NCBI GenBank assembly: GCA_963721005.1
Contig: CAVRHR010000007.1
Span: 992,001 to 1,056,000 of the forward strand
Length of the DNA: 64,000 bases
From: VAZQ01 sp963721005
GTDB lineage: Bacteria > Pseudomonadota > Alphaproteobacteria > Rhizobiales > Xanthobacteraceae
Direction of reading: 5' to 3'
The notes under the pieces were generated by a model. The model had not been told where the DNA came from, made no database searches, and saw nothing but the letters and a program-made list of their open reading frames with translations. The translations under genes and the position numbers were made by a program. Below are positions 35,141 to 43,912 of the stretch, piece by piece (the first letter of the stretch is position 1; each line of letters starts with the position of its first letter).

Positions 35141-35374
35141 GTGCCGCTCACGCCGTATCTTAGTGATGGCGTCTTTGACCCGGAGGCTATTGAGGCCATG
35201 ACGGCCGCCTTCGAGAAGGTACGCGAATCGCTAAAGCTTGCCGACCGGAGCGACCCCCTCGTCGAGATTGTCGCTATCGCGGTGATCGAGGTTGCCAGCA
35301 CCGGCGAGCGCGATCCCGATCGGATTCAGGACGCCGTATTGCAAAGATTTCAGTCTGACCGGCGAAGCACGTAG
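35141..35374 (+). CDS. Small acidic protein (77 aa), intact copy
   Basis: It starts at GTG 35141 and reads MPLTPYLSDGVFDPEAIEAM, then AAFEKVRESLKLADRSDPLV and EIVAIAVIEVASTGERDPDR. It is helical and soluble. The near-identical frame at 25336-25569 has lost this GTG. The size, fold and DP/GERDP motif are those of a family I associate with Bradyrhizobium; the function is unknown. An intrinsic terminator (35373-35394) follows directly. Confidence 0.6.
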   Translation: MPLTPYLSDGVFDPEAIEAMTAAFEKVRESLKLADRSDPLVEIVAIAVIEVASTGERDPDRIQDAVLQRFQSDRRST

Positions 35375-35394
35375 GCCGCCTCAGTTGGCGGCCT
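35373..35394 (+). terminator. Hairpin terminator, second copy
   Basis: AGGCCGCC-TCAGTT-GGCGGCCT, identical in stem and loop to 25568-25589, followed by CGTCAT rather than a T run, so termination may be weaker. Confidence 0.5.
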
Positions 35395-35523
35395 CGTCAT
35401 ATGAGCCGGCCGGCCCCTGATCAGCCTCGCCGCTGCGCCATCAGCCGGCCCTGAGGTCCTAGATTGACCAGCCAAGCGTCCTGGTTTGTGGGATCATGCC
35501 GCCGCCCTAGCCGGAGGAACACC

Positions 35524-35703
35524 ATGAGAAGTAACAGTCGAGCACGGGCGGTGGCCGCCCTTGAGATCGCGAAAAGGACCACCGTTGAGGAGCACAGAGC
35601 AAAAGCAGCCGCGCTTGCGGAAATGTGGATGACGATGGCGGTCTTAGAGGATGCGCTGGCTCTTTGGGCGTGGCAAGCTGAAGGCAACGACTCAATCCAT
35701 TGA
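35524..35703 (+). CDS. Small helical protein (59 aa)
   Basis: GGAGGAACACC precedes the ATG at 35524. The product is a single amphipathic helix region (AVAALEIAKRTTVEEHRAKA, then ALAEMWMTMAVLEDALALWA). Similar short helical proteins are frequent in Bradyrhizobium. It lies 10 bases upstream of the next gene, so the two are probably co-transcribed. The function is unknown. Confidence 0.55.
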   Translation: MRSNSRARAVAALEIAKRTTVEEHRAKAAALAEMWMTMAVLEDALALWAWQAEGNDSIH

Positions 35704-35713
35704 GCGGCTGCCG

Positions 35714-36019
35714 ATGCGCCGCCGCGACCCCCACGATGACCCGCCGCGACGACGACCCCAGCGCTACCGGGGGCCACCGGTCACGCTGGGCCATATCCGC
35801 TCGCATGGGGTCCGACGGTTGCTGGTCTATTGCGGCAACGGCTCCCACTGCTACCACAGCGCGATCATCGATGCCGATCGCTGGCCCGACGAAACCGTGC
35901 TCCTCGACCTGAACAGGAGATTGGTCTGCACCAAGTGCGGCATCATCGGCGGCCAGGCCCGGCCGAGTTGGGATGATCGAGCGCTGGGGGACAGCCTGAC
36001 CAGCGCGCAATGGAGATGA
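35714..36019 (+). CDS. Small cysteine-containing protein, zinc-binding type
   Basis: The start at 35714 leaves an Arg/Asp-rich N-terminus before PPVTLGHIRSHGVRRLLVYC, CGNGSHCYHSAIIDAD and LVCTKCGIIGGQARPSW. The two Cys clusters and CTKCG suggest one zinc site. The core recurs as a remnant at 8852-8966. I recall this family as abundant in Bradyrhizobium, but its role is unknown. The end overlaps the dispersed repeat at 36034 closely. Confidence 0.6.
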   Translation: MRRRDPHDDPPRRRPQRYRGPPVTLGHIRSHGVRRLLVYCGNGSHCYHSAIIDADRWPDETVLLDLNRRLVCTKCGIIGGQARPSWDDRALGDSLTSAQWR

Positions 36020-36033
36020 TCCACAGGTAGGCA

Positions 36034-36094
36034 CGTTCGGCTGCTTCGCGAGCCTGGAGAACAATTTTGCGACATTCCGAGGCTCGCCTCGCTC
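36034..36094 (-). repeat. Dispersed ~60-bp repeat, copy 2 of 2
   Basis: Matches 27275-27336 over GAGCCTGGAGAACA and GCGACATTCCGAGGCTCGCC. The minus-strand frame that is open in copy 1 is shifted here. Confidence 0.6.
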
Positions 36095-36289
36095 ACGCTT
36101 GCCCTCCAGGTACGCGCAGACTTATCAGGGGCGCGCGGTGTTGCGTGATGACGGGTAAGCGCAGTGGTGGACATGAGCCACCTTGGGAAGGTCGTCATCG
36201 ACTGGCACGGGCACCTCGCGGTCATCCCCCGGCTATTTCACGGGCGCCGACGCTTCACCTCGTACCAAAAACCGAGGCCGTTCCCAAAA

Positions 36290-37315
36290 ATGGTACAAAA
36301 CTATCTCGATCCTTGTATTTTTTTGTAGGTTGTGGCCTGGCGGCTACACTTCCGAACCTCTCCGGAAAGAGAACACTGCCAGGACGACCTTCTGGCGCAG
36401 CTAAACCCCGCGGGCGAGCGCGGGCTCGAGCCAGCGCCCCCTCCAAATCGCCGTACCGGTGCTGCAGGGCTCTACCGTCAGTCCGGCCACTGTTCACGAT
36501 CGAAGGCTACAAGGATTTCGCGCTGGCGGCGCACGAGGATTTGGTGAGGCAATTGGTAGCGGAGCAGCCGGACATCACGCTGGCCGAACTCGAGGGCCGA
36601 CTGGCAAAGAAGAAGATCAGGGTCGGAAAGTCGTCGATCTCCCGGTTTCTGCATCATTTGAAGCTGCCCTTTAAAAAAAAGTCTGCGGGCAGCCGAGCAA
36701 GATCGCCCAGACGTGGCCGCCGCCCGTAGGGCATTGCAGCGGCGACAAACAGAGCTTGATCCGAGACGGCTGGTATTCATCGATGAAACCAGCGTGTCGA
36801 CGACGATCACCCGTCTTTATGGGCGGGCGCCGCAGGGTGAACGGCTCGTCCAAAAAGTGCTGCACGGAAGCTGGAATACCGTTACGTTCATCGCAGCATT
36901 GCGTCACGACCGCGTTACCGCTCCCTTTGTGCTCGAAGGCGCCATGAATGGCGAGACGTTCAAGGCCTACGTCGAACAATTCCTCGCTCCAACTCTGAAG
37001 AGAGGCGATATTGTATTCATGGACAATGCAAGCGTTCACATTGTCGATGGCGTCGAACAGGCAATCGAAGCCCGCGGTGCAATTGCGTTCTACCTTCCGG
37101 CATACAGCCCGGACCTGAATCCGATCGAGCAACTGTTTGCCAAGCTCAAGTCCATGCTCCGGAAGATTGCCGCATATTCCCTCAAGCAAGCGGCCTACAC
37201 CTTCGATAGTCTGTGCGCGGCCATCGCATCTTCTCTGACCAAGATTTCCCGATCCGAATGCGCTGCATACCTCGCCAACTCAGGGTATGGTCAATCTAAT
37301 CGGGAAACGCTCTAG
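36290..37315 (+). mobile_element. IS630-family element, one end visible
   Basis: The left end reads TATCTCGATCCTTGTATTTT, which resembles the inverted ends of the MITE-like element at 42211-42664 (TATCGCGGTCCTTGTATTCT). A matching right end is not found near 37315-37350, so the element is incomplete or its right end has diverged. Confidence 0.6.
36488..37315 (+). pseudogene. IS630-family transposase, frame change at A8 run
   Basis: The first part (GYKDFALAAHEDLVRQLVAE, then LAELEGRLAKKKIRVGKSS) is the second DNA-binding region of IS630 transposases. At 36669-36681 the run CTTTAAAAAAAAG requires one base of shift to join the catalytic domain. There LVFIDETSVST (first Asp), VFMDNASVHI (second Asp) and YSPDLNPIEQLFAKLK (third, Glu) form the DDE triad. 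Slippage at such A runs can be programmed in IS630 elements. The usual N-terminal helix-turn-helix (about 60 residues) is not recognisable upstream, so the gene is probably inactive. Confidence 0.7.
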
Positions 37316-37351
37316 CGAACGATATTCCGAGCTAGACGCGCACAGAAGCGT

Positions 37352-38011
37352 TCACGCTCTGAACAAATTGCAGACTTCATGAAGGTCTTTGGCGATGCAT
37401 ACACACAGCATTTCCATTTCGGCGGTCGGTGCAAGAAGGTCGGGCACCATGATGGTCATCATACCCGCGTTGTTCGCAGCGCGAACGCCGTTGTAGGAAT
37501 CCTCTAACGCCATGCATCGTGTGGGTTCCACACCCAACCGTTCGGCCGCCCTGAAAAACGGGTCGGGATTTGGCTTTCCGCGCGCATAGTCGCCCCGCGC
37601 GACGATTGCGTCGAATCGATCGAGTAGGCCATGGGCCGCGAGATGATGTTGCACATCTTCGTGGGACGACGAAGTTGCGATAGCCCGGGGCAATCGGACC
37701 GCGTCCAGCGTGTCGAGCAGTTCAACAACCCCCGCCTTTAGCCGGAGTTGCGATGCGGCCATTTCGTAAAATCGTCGTGACGCTGCAGCCCAAAAGCCAT
37801 CGAAATCGAACCCACTCCCGAAGCGATCGCTGAGCGCCGCGCGAAACGCTTCGGCCGAAAGTCCAATCGTGGTGTGGTGAAATTTGTGGGTAATCTCAAG
37901 ACCACCATCGGAGGCGGCGGCAATGATCACGTCTCGATAGAGCGGCTCAGTGTCGAAGATCAGCCCGTCCATATCGAAGACAACAGCGTGCGCTTTTCTG
38001 GACAGTGTCAT
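37352..38011 (-). CDS. HAD-superfamily phosphatase / beta-phosphoglucomutase-like
   Basis: The ATG at 38011 gives about 219 residues. HAD motifs are all present: motif I VVFDMDGLIFDTE (nucleophile D13 and general acid D15), motif II in AIATSSS, motif III lysine in ARGKPNPDPF, and motif IV ALEDSYNG. A helical cap follows motif I, as in subfamily IA enzymes acting on sugar phosphates or phosphoglycolate. The in-frame TTG at 38047 would add 12 residues without a signal. The substrate cannot be told. It stands alone between IS630 and IS1182 elements and appears intact. Confidence 0.85.
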   Translation of the reverse strand: MTLSRKAHAVVFDMDGLIFDTEPLYRDVIIAAASDGGLEITHKFHHTTIGLSAEAFRAALSDRFGSGFDFDGFWAAASRRFYEMAASQLRLKAGVVELLDTLDAVRLPRAIATSSSHEDVQHHLAAHGLLDRFDAIVARGDYARGKPNPDPFFRAAERLGVEPTRCMALEDSYNGVRAANNAGMMTIMVPDLLAPTAEMEMLCVCIAKDLHEVCNLFRA

Positions 38012-38165
38012 TCTTGGCAGCGTACTCGCTGGGAGCAATAAAGGCAATTCACTGAGAGCGGTGGTCGATCACACCACCTTTCAGCGCCTCGGTACGCACC
38101 GCTGGTAACCTAAAATCTATCTCGTTCTCTTTGCACCGAAGAGAAGCCGATGACCGCAATTGGCC

Positions 38166-39838
38166 CAGGCCGTGTAAAAACGCGGATTGTTGGCAGCCTG
38201 CTTGCGTGCCCGCTGATGCGGGCGAGATTTGACGGATCGGCGCGGCGGAATTTCTGGAATCGAGCCCCGCGAGCCCTGGTGACGTCCTAGGTCATCTGCA
38301 CGGGCTGATTTAGGCACGCCAAGGCGCGCCTCAGGCGCGCATGGCGACCATCAATCCGTCAACGCCCAGAATCTGAATGATCCGCTTCATATTGTAGGCC
38401 AACACGTGCAGCGCCATTTCGCTCGCCACTTTGGCCAACGTTCTCATCTGGAAGTGCGTGGCACCCATCCACGCCTTGATGGTCCCGAACGGATGCTCCA
38501 CGGTCTGGCGGCGCACACGCATCTTGTCCGGGTTGCGGTCGAGCCGGTCCTGCACAGTCTCAAGAACGGCCTCGTGCTCCCACCGCGATATCCGTCGCTC
38601 CTTGCCGGGCGTGCACTGAGCCTTCAGGGCGCACGTCTCACAAGCTGTTGTCCAGTAGCGGCGGAGCATCTTGCCAGCTTCCTCGGTCGTGAACCGATAG
38701 GTCAGCCGCTCGCCGGCCGGACAGCGATAGACATCGTCCTCCGCAACGTAGACGAAGTCCTGCTTGCCGAAACGGCCTGCCGCCTTGGCGGTCGAATTTA
38801 TCGGCTTCGGTAGTGTGACCGTGATGCCGGCGGTCTCGCAGGCCAGGATGTCCTTGCCGGCGTAATACCCACGATCAGCTACGACATCGAGGGTCTCGGC
38901 GCCCATCTCTGTCCGTGCCTGCTCGGCAATATTCGAGAGCTGGCTGCGATCCGTCCCGACGTTGGTCACCTCGTGGGCAACGATGAGATGATGCGTCGTA
39001 TCCACGGCGCTTTGCACATTGTAGCCGACCATCCCGCTGCCTTTGCCGCTGGTCGCCATCGAGCGCGCATCGGGGTCCGTTAGCGAGATTTGCTTGTCCT
39101 GGCTCGCGATCATCCTGGCGTTCAGCGTGTTGAGGCGCTCTATCTCCTCGCGCAGCTTCGCGATCTTCTCCTTGAGCCGCGTGGTCTTGGCCTCCGGCAC
39201 CGTCGGTCCCTGGCGATCGGCCGTATCGAGCTGCGACAGATAGCGGGCGATGCTCTCGTCGATCTGTTCCAGACGCCGCTTCATTTTGGCTTCGGTGAAG
39301 TTCTTGCCGCGGTTGTTCACCGCCTTGAACTTGCTGCCGTCGATGGCCACGCTCGCGTCACCAAGGAGGTCGAGGCGTCGGCATAGCAGAACGAACGCGC
39401 GGCAGACTTTGCCGATCGGCTCACCGTAGTCCTTGCGGAAATCCGCAATGGTTTTGAAGTCCGGCATCAGGTGGCCGGTCAACCATACCAACTCGACATT
39501 GCGCTGGCACTCCCGCTCAAGCCGTCGGCTCGACTGGACGCGATTGAAATATCCGTAAATGTAAATCTTCAGCAGCGGTCCCGGATGATACGCCGGCCGC
39601 CCCGTTGCGAGGGGGGCAACGCCGTCGAAGCCGAGCTTGAGCAGATCCAGCCCATCGACGAAGGCATCGATCGCCCGAACCGGATTGTCCTCGCCCACAT
39701 AGTCATCCAGCACCGCGGGAAAAAGCGTACTCTGCTGGCGATCCGTACCCTCGACAAAGCGCTTCATCCGATCCCCCGAAAATCGCAAGGAATCATAGAC
39801 CGCGAATCAATCCAGACAGAGCCTTTTCACACGGCCTG
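38166..39838 (-). mobile_element. Complete IS1182-type element, 1673 bp, with 4-bp target duplication
   Basis: Ends are CAGGCCGTGTAAAAACG at 38166 and the complement of CTTTTCACACGGCCTG at 39838. GGCC flanks both sides (38162-38165 and 39839-39842). Joining the flanks restores TTGGCCATAAACGGACATCA, a plausible uninterrupted site. A single intact transposase lies within. A related element is at 57621-59316 and a solo end at 8641. Confidence 0.85.
38331..39767 (-). CDS. IS1182-family transposase (478 aa)
   Basis: The ATG at 39767 follows GGGGGATC; the in-frame TTG at 39788 is less likely. The order of parts fits the family: N-terminal FVEGTDRQQSTLFP domain (DUF772-type), SVAIDGSKFKAVNN with the first catalytic Asp, VVADRGYYAG with the second, the CxxC-type cysteine set CALKAQC, and VEHPFGTIKAWMG with the catalytic Glu. 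The frame is intact and the ends and target duplication are clean, so the element may be active. Confidence 0.9.
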   Translation of the reverse strand: MKRFVEGTDRQQSTLFPAVLDDYVGEDNPVRAIDAFVDGLDLLKLGFDGVAPLATGRPAYHPGPLLKIYIYGYFNRVQSSRRLERECQRNVELVWLTGHLMPDFKTIADFRKDYGEPIGKVCRAFVLLCRRLDLLGDASVAIDGSKFKAVNNRGKNFTEAKMKRRLEQIDESIARYLSQLDTADRQGPTVPEAKTTRLKEKIAKLREEIERLNTLNARMIASQDKQISLTDPDARSMATSGKGSGMVGYNVQSAVDTTHHLIVAHEVTNVGTDRSQLSNIAEQARTEMGAETLDVVADRGYYAGKDILACETAGITVTLPKPINSTAKAAGRFGKQDFVYVAEDDVYRCPAGERLTYRFTTEEAGKMLRRYWTTACETCALKAQCTPGKERRISRWEHEAVLETVQDRLDRNPDKMRVRRQTVEHPFGTIKAWMGATHFQMRTLAKVASEMALHVLAYNMKRIIQILGVDGLMVAMRA

Positions 39839-39892
39839 GGCCATAAACGGACATCATCTTCCGTTTCACACGGCCAGGACCCAAAGGCGACA

Positions 39893-40834
39893 TTATTTCG
39901 ACCCCTTGGGTCGCGGCATGGGGGGCGCGCGTCGCGTAAGATCGCGGTTGGGATAATTGGCTCGAGCGTATATCACAAGCTCTTCGACAAAATGGTGTGC
40001 ATAGGGAGCCAGAAACCTCTGCGGATTCCAGGCAATCGTGTGCCACCTGCCGATCGGCACCCCGCGATGGACGAGCGGGACGGCATGAACCCTTGCGTGG
40101 GAAATCAATACGCCCTGCGGTACCACCGCGATGCCGTCGCCCGCTGCTGCCAGCGAAATGAGCGTCTGCGGAGCGGCACTTTCGAAAGTAATGTTCGGTC
40201 TGACACGCGCCGCTTGGCAGGCCGAGTAGAACCATTCCCGTGCGGCAAAGGCTCGAGTAAGTAGCAAGAGCGGGTCGCCGGCAACGTCCACGATATCGAG
40301 TAGCGCACGGCGCCTCAATCGATGGCTAGGCGTCATTACTGCCAGCACGTAGATCGGAAAGAGCAGGCGGCTCTCGAAGCGCTCATCGGGTTCCGGGATG
40401 GTGGCGAGGTGCACGTCCCCCCGCTCCAGCCGCATCGGCAGTCGAAGTCCGCCGTCCTCGGTGAGTCGGATCTCGACGCCCGGATGGCGCCTCCGATACT
40501 GCTTGAGGAAGGGCACCATCATGCTCTCGATAAATTGCGGCATCGCGCCTACCCGGAGCACCCCGGTCTGACCGGACTTGAGGGCGCGCGCGCGCTCGCC
40601 GATCGCCTCGGCGTCGATCAGGAGGCGTCGGCTCCGCTGGAGTAGGTCCTCGCCTGCGGACGTCAATTGAACGCGGCGCCGGATCAGATCGAACAGCCGC
40701 ACACCCAGTGCCGCCTCGAGCGCATGGAGCTGTCGGGAAATGGCGGGCTGGCTTAGGTTGACCCGGCCGGCCGCCCGGCGCAGTCCCCCGGCATCGGCAA
40801 CGGCGACAAAGGTCTGCAAGTGGCGAAGGTTCAT
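39893..40834 (-). CDS. LysR-type transcriptional regulator
   Basis: The 313-residue protein has the N-terminal winged helix (MNLRHLQTFVAVADAGGLRR, then LSQPAISRQLHALEAALG) and the two-lobed effector domain starting LRVGAMPQF. LysR proteins sense small molecules and usually control the divergent neighbour, here the metallo-hydrolase at 41019. The two starts are 184 bp apart. The effector is unknown. The C-terminus is close to the IS1182 insertion but the gene is not interrupted. Confidence 0.85.
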   Translation of the reverse strand: MNLRHLQTFVAVADAGGLRRAAGRVNLSQPAISRQLHALEAALGVRLFDLIRRRVQLTSAGEDLLQRSRRLLIDAEAIGERARALKSGQTGVLRVGAMPQFIESMMVPFLKQYRRRHPGVEIRLTEDGGLRLPMRLERGDVHLATIPEPDERFESRLLFPIYVLAVMTPSHRLRRRALLDIVDVAGDPLLLLTRAFAAREWFYSACQAARVRPNITFESAAPQTLISLAAAGDGIAVVPQGVLISHARVHAVPLVHRGVPIGRWHTIAWNPQRFLAPYAHHFVEELVIYARANYPNRDLTRRAPPMPRPKGSK

Positions 40835-41018
40835 CTCGATGATCCGGAATATGGATCAATAATGAGACCATATATGCATTGGACAAATCAAGTGTCGGCG
40901 CGTCTAGTCTTTTTTCAGTCCGCTGAACGAAAGACACGCCGATGCGATGGCAATCTGGAGTGACCCGTCGAACTCTCCTGCCTCGGCTGGATCATGTCCG
41001 CATCAAGGGAGAGGAACG
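40835..41018. promoter_or_regulatory. Divergent regulatory region with AT-rich dyad
   Basis: Between the LysR gene and the metallo-hydrolase lies an AT-rich stretch (40850-40890: ATATGGATCAATAATGAGAC, then CATATATGC) in otherwise GC-rich sequence. ATAT..ATAT halves with T-N11-A spacing would suit LysR binding. This is inference from arrangement and composition. Confidence 0.4.
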
Positions 41019-42044
41019 ATGACAAGCACATCCAGTACTTTCGGGCTTTCGCGCCGCAGCCTTCTAGCCGGCCTGGCGGCTGCGCCAGCCTTGACCGGGG
41101 TAGCGGGGCCCCTTGTCGCGCAGACGGCGGCGACCAAGACGGCAGCGCAGGAGGCCCAGGCCGCGCTAAAGGACGCCAACGGGACCAAGCTGGTGCTGCT
41201 AGGCACCGGCGGCGGCGTGGGTGGCCTGGGCCCACGACGCGCCCGGAGAATGACTTCGCACGTGATGCTGAGCAATGGCGCCGCCTATGTGCTCGATTGT
41301 GGCCTCGGCGTCACTGACCAGTACGCCCTCACCGGCATCCCATTCTCTGCACTGCGTTCGATCTTCATCACCCATCATCACGCCGACCACAATATCGAGT
41401 ACGGCCCGCTGCTAGTGGTCGGCTGGGTCAATGGCATGCATCTCGACGTGCGCGCCTTCGGGCCGCCGCCGCTCAAACAGATGACCGAGGATTTCATACG
41501 CGCCTACAAGACGACAGTCGATTTCTGGGCTGAGGATTTCAAGATGAAGCCACTGGTTGCGGTCGAGGTGAAGGAGGTGCCGGCGGCTGGAGCGGTGATG
41601 CAGGATGACAACGTCAGGGTCTCCGCTATCATCGTCGAGCATCCGCCGGTGAAACCAGCGCTGGGCTACCGTTTCGATTTCAAGGACCGCTCGATAGCAT
41701 TCTCCGGCGATACCGCGCCGTTCGAAGCGGTGGCGAAAATGGCCAAGGGCGCCGATGTCCTGGTGCACGAGGCGATGTATGTGCCGGCGTTGGAGAGCTA
41801 TACCCGCGACGAGATCGCCAAAGGCCGGCCGGTCAAGTTTGAAGATGTGATGGCGCACATGAAGGCCGACCACACGCCGGCCGAGGATGTCGGCCGTATC
41901 GCACGGGAGGCGGGGGTCAAGACCCTCGTACTGTCGCATCTAGTCCCGGCCACCGACGGCATCACGGACGATACGTGGCGGGCGGCGGCGGCGAGGTATT
42001 TCAAGGGCAACATCATCGTCGGAAAGGATTTGATGGTCCTGTGA
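41019..42044 (+). CDS. Tat-exported MBL-fold metallo-hydrolase
   Basis: The ATG at 41019 follows GGGAGAGG. The product has about 341 residues with a twin-arginine signal (LSRRSLLAGLAAAPALTG). The metallo-beta-lactamase motif THHHADHN supplies the zinc ligands, with IAFSGDTAPFE, VLVHEAMY and VLSHLVP giving the rest. The sequence is of the RNase Z/arylsulfatase-like group. Export argues against tRNA processing and for an extracytoplasmic hydrolase such as a sulfatase or lactonase, but the substrate is unknown. LysR control is likely from the divergent neighbour. Confidence 0.85.
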   Translation: MTSTSSTFGLSRRSLLAGLAAAPALTGVAGPLVAQTAATKTAAQEAQAALKDANGTKLVLLGTGGGVGGLGPRRARRMTSHVMLSNGAAYVLDCGLGVTDQYALTGIPFSALRSIFITHHHADHNIEYGPLLVVGWVNGMHLDVRAFGPPPLKQMTEDFIRAYKTTVDFWAEDFKMKPLVAVEVKEVPAAGAVMQDDNVRVSAIIVEHPPVKPALGYRFDFKDRSIAFSGDTAPFEAVAKMAKGADVLVHEAMYVPALESYTRDEIAKGRPVKFEDVMAHMKADHTPAEDVGRIAREAGVKTLVLSHLVPATDGITDDTWRAAAARYFKGNIIVGKDLMVL

Positions 42045-42065
42045 AATGGCGTGGGCGCATTCGCC

Positions 42066-42135
42066 TTCGGGTCAAAACCCGAAATACTCGAAAAGAGCAA
42101 ATGATGTGTCCGCTCTTCCTCGAAAGCGGACATCA
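42066..42135 (+). repeat. Interspersed repeat, shorter copy 3
   Basis: CGGGTCAAAACCCGAAATAC, GAGCAAATGATGTGTCCGCTC and AAGCGGACATCATAACG repeat the first half of the units at 20584 and 23464. Related pieces occur at 24655-24735, 43805-43885 and 45510-45605. Confidence 0.6.
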
Positions 42136-42210
42136 TAACGACCGACAGCCACTGTAGGGGATCACCTGTCGGTGAACCAATCAGTAGATGATTCTTGCTG
42201 GTGCAAAGGA

Positions 42211-42664
42211 TATCGCGGTCCTTGTATTCTTTTCAAGCGCGTCGTTCCAGTAGCGGCCGCGGCTGGCCAAAATGCTCCTGCGAGACGTCCCATAGACGAC
42301 CCGCCGGGCTTCGGGCCGTTCTCAAACCGGCCGCGCATCCCCATGCGGGCGGGACATCTATGTCGAACCACGAACTGGCTGCCGAACCAGCTGCCAACAC
42401 GGTGCCTGCCCATGAAAAAGATCACCCGGGTCCCGGACCAACAGGGTCCTCGCGGGTCATCTATGTCGAAGACTTCAATTTTGGAGACCAGCCCGACCCC
42501 TCGCCGACCTCAACGCTTACGACGTGATCCTTTACGGCGCGGAGAAGTTTTGGCTGACGGGCTGGTCCTCGTTAAGACCGGCGTAGCAAAGGAGATCCGG
42601 CATTTTCGCCAGCCGCGGCCGCCACTAGAAAGACGTGCTTGAAAAGAATACAAGGACCGCGATA
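42211..42664. mobile_element. MITE-like element, 454 bp with ~64-bp inverted repeats
   Basis: Left arm 42211-42275 begins TATCGCGGTCCTTGTATTCT and continues into GCGGCCGCGGCTGG; right arm 42601-42664 is its inverse with about six differences. TA lies at each outer edge, as expected for IS630/Tc1-type insertion. The outer motif matches the left end of the IS630 relic at 36290. There is no transposase inside, so it would need help in trans. Confidence 0.75.
42360..42586 (+). pseudogene. Possible passenger gene inside the MITE-like element
   Basis: From ATG at 42360 the frame reads MSNHELAAEPAANTVPAHEK and later VIYVEDFNFGDQP, then stops at 42527 in a changed frame. Protein-like sequence continues one frame over (LNAYDVILYGAEKFWLTGW) to about 42585. 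One indel between them would join the parts. No family is recognised. Confidence 0.3.
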
Positions 42665-43138
42665 GTTCTGTACATTTTTGGAACGGACACCAGCGACGGC
42701 CCGCATCCGGCTTCTTCGCGGGCTTGGCTGCGACGGCCAACATGTCGGTCATCAGGCGGTTCCCGTTGCGTCGCGGCGATGATACGCGCGTTTTCGCGCC
42801 AACGTCAGCGTGGGGCCGGCCATGGCAACCGCGGAAATAGAAATCCGAAATACGTCGAAACATCGCCGTCGCGCGGTCCCCCCGGGGGGGGTGTTACCCA
42901 CAGTACCTTGCACCGTTGCGCCATCCTACGGAGGGTCGCGCCAATCCTTCGACGCCGTTGCGGCCCTAATCAAATTAGGGCGCGTACTCGACCCCTCGCA
43001 TTGGGTCGGGTCTTGGAGGCTCGGACCGCGGGGCCGGCTGCAATCCTGACGGCGGCGGTTTTGAGAGCGCGATATAGGTTTCAGTTGTCTCCGCAGCAAC
43101 CTACGGCCGCTTTTCCGCTCAATATTACATTTTAGTAA
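42665..43138. other. No supported gene
   Basis: Short open frames on both strands overlap and lack ribosome sites. A G run at 42880-42895 and scattered repeats are the only visible features. Confidence 0.35.
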
Positions 43139-43459
43139 TGTCAGATTGATGCGGAGGCCCGCGCAGCTAAACAGCGACGGCCATCCTTCAGCGCCGAGGT
43201 ACTGGCGCTCTCTGCCGAGCTGGAGCGGACGCCGGCACGGAAGCGTGATAGTCGAGACTTCAAGGACAAGGAGCACCAGCTCGCCCGCCAGCTCGATCTG
43301 GGCTCGGAATATTGGACGGTCAATTCCGTTCTCGACCGCAGCGCTGGGCCGGGTCACCCGCCGGAATACGTTTCGCACCAGGACTGGATCCGGTGCCGGG
43401 GCGTGCGTGACGAGCTACTGGCGGCAGTAAGGAAAGGGCATGCCCAGCTTGAACGATGA
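43139..43459 (+). pseudogene. Small conserved protein lacking a usual start codon
   Basis: The frame is open from a TAA at 43136 to TGA at 43457-43459 and is convincingly protein-like: PSFSAEVLALSAELERTPAR, then DFKDKEHQLARQLDLGSEYW, GHPPEYVSHQDWIRCRGVRD. I recall close relatives in Bradyrhizobium. No ATG, GTG or TTG precedes the conserved part; an ATT at 43145 is the only near-cognate. Either the 5' end was deleted or a rare start is used. Confidence 0.45.
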
Positions 43460-43503
43460 GACGGCGGCGATCCAGCCCAACGAGCGCGCCCGAAAGTGAC
43501 CGG

Positions 43504-43653
43504 CTACATGCCGCCCGCTCTCAGTTGCCGAAGGGCCTCATCGGCCGTGAGCGTCGGGTGCGCCGCCAGCACTTCCGCCAGCAGTTCCGCTTCCCGCGGA
43601 GTCAGGTTTTCCTCCGCTGCCGCCTTCGCCGCCTTCATCGCTCCATCGTCCAT
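43504..43653 (-). CDS. Small acidic helical protein (49 aa)
   Basis: The ATG at 43653 starts MDDGAMKAAKAAAEENLTPR, followed by a second helix (EAELLAEVLAAHPTLTADEA) and a short tail ending RAGGM. The clean two-helix pattern on the minus strand makes the longer plus-strand frame over the same bases (43456-43770) a shadow. The ribosome site is weak (GAGACGACG). Function unknown. Confidence 0.5.
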   Translation of the reverse strand: MDDGAMKAAKAAAEENLTPREAELLAEVLAAHPTLTADEALRQLRAGGM

Positions 43654-43912
43654 CGTCGTCTCGTGGCTGATCAGGGTCGAACCCGCCTCTTTCTAGCAGG
43701 GTCGCGGTCGCATTCCCAGGAATCCCGCGGCGACAAGGGCCGAAATGTTGCCAAACGGCCGGTTCTGTGAGGTAGGCGCTTGCGGCGGTCGCGCCGCGCG
43801 ACTTTAGGCGCGTGTCCGCTTTTCACCCGATAGCGACCGGATCGCGGACCTTACCGAAGGTCCGAGTCGGGCCAGGAGCTGACCTCGCGCGGCGGGACTG
43901 GCTAGCTTGGTC

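Larger units (their letters stand above)
35037..35400 (+). repeat. Segmental duplicate of 25228-25600
   Basis: This is the copy with the intact start codon; see the entry at 25228. The flanking CTGGCCGGGTTTGACCCC and AGTGGCCGGATTTGAAATC strings are shared by both. Confidence 0.85.

Noticed and set aside
43456..43770. 104-codon plus-strand frame
   Set aside because: Antisense to the better supported 49-residue minus-strand gene at 43504-43653.
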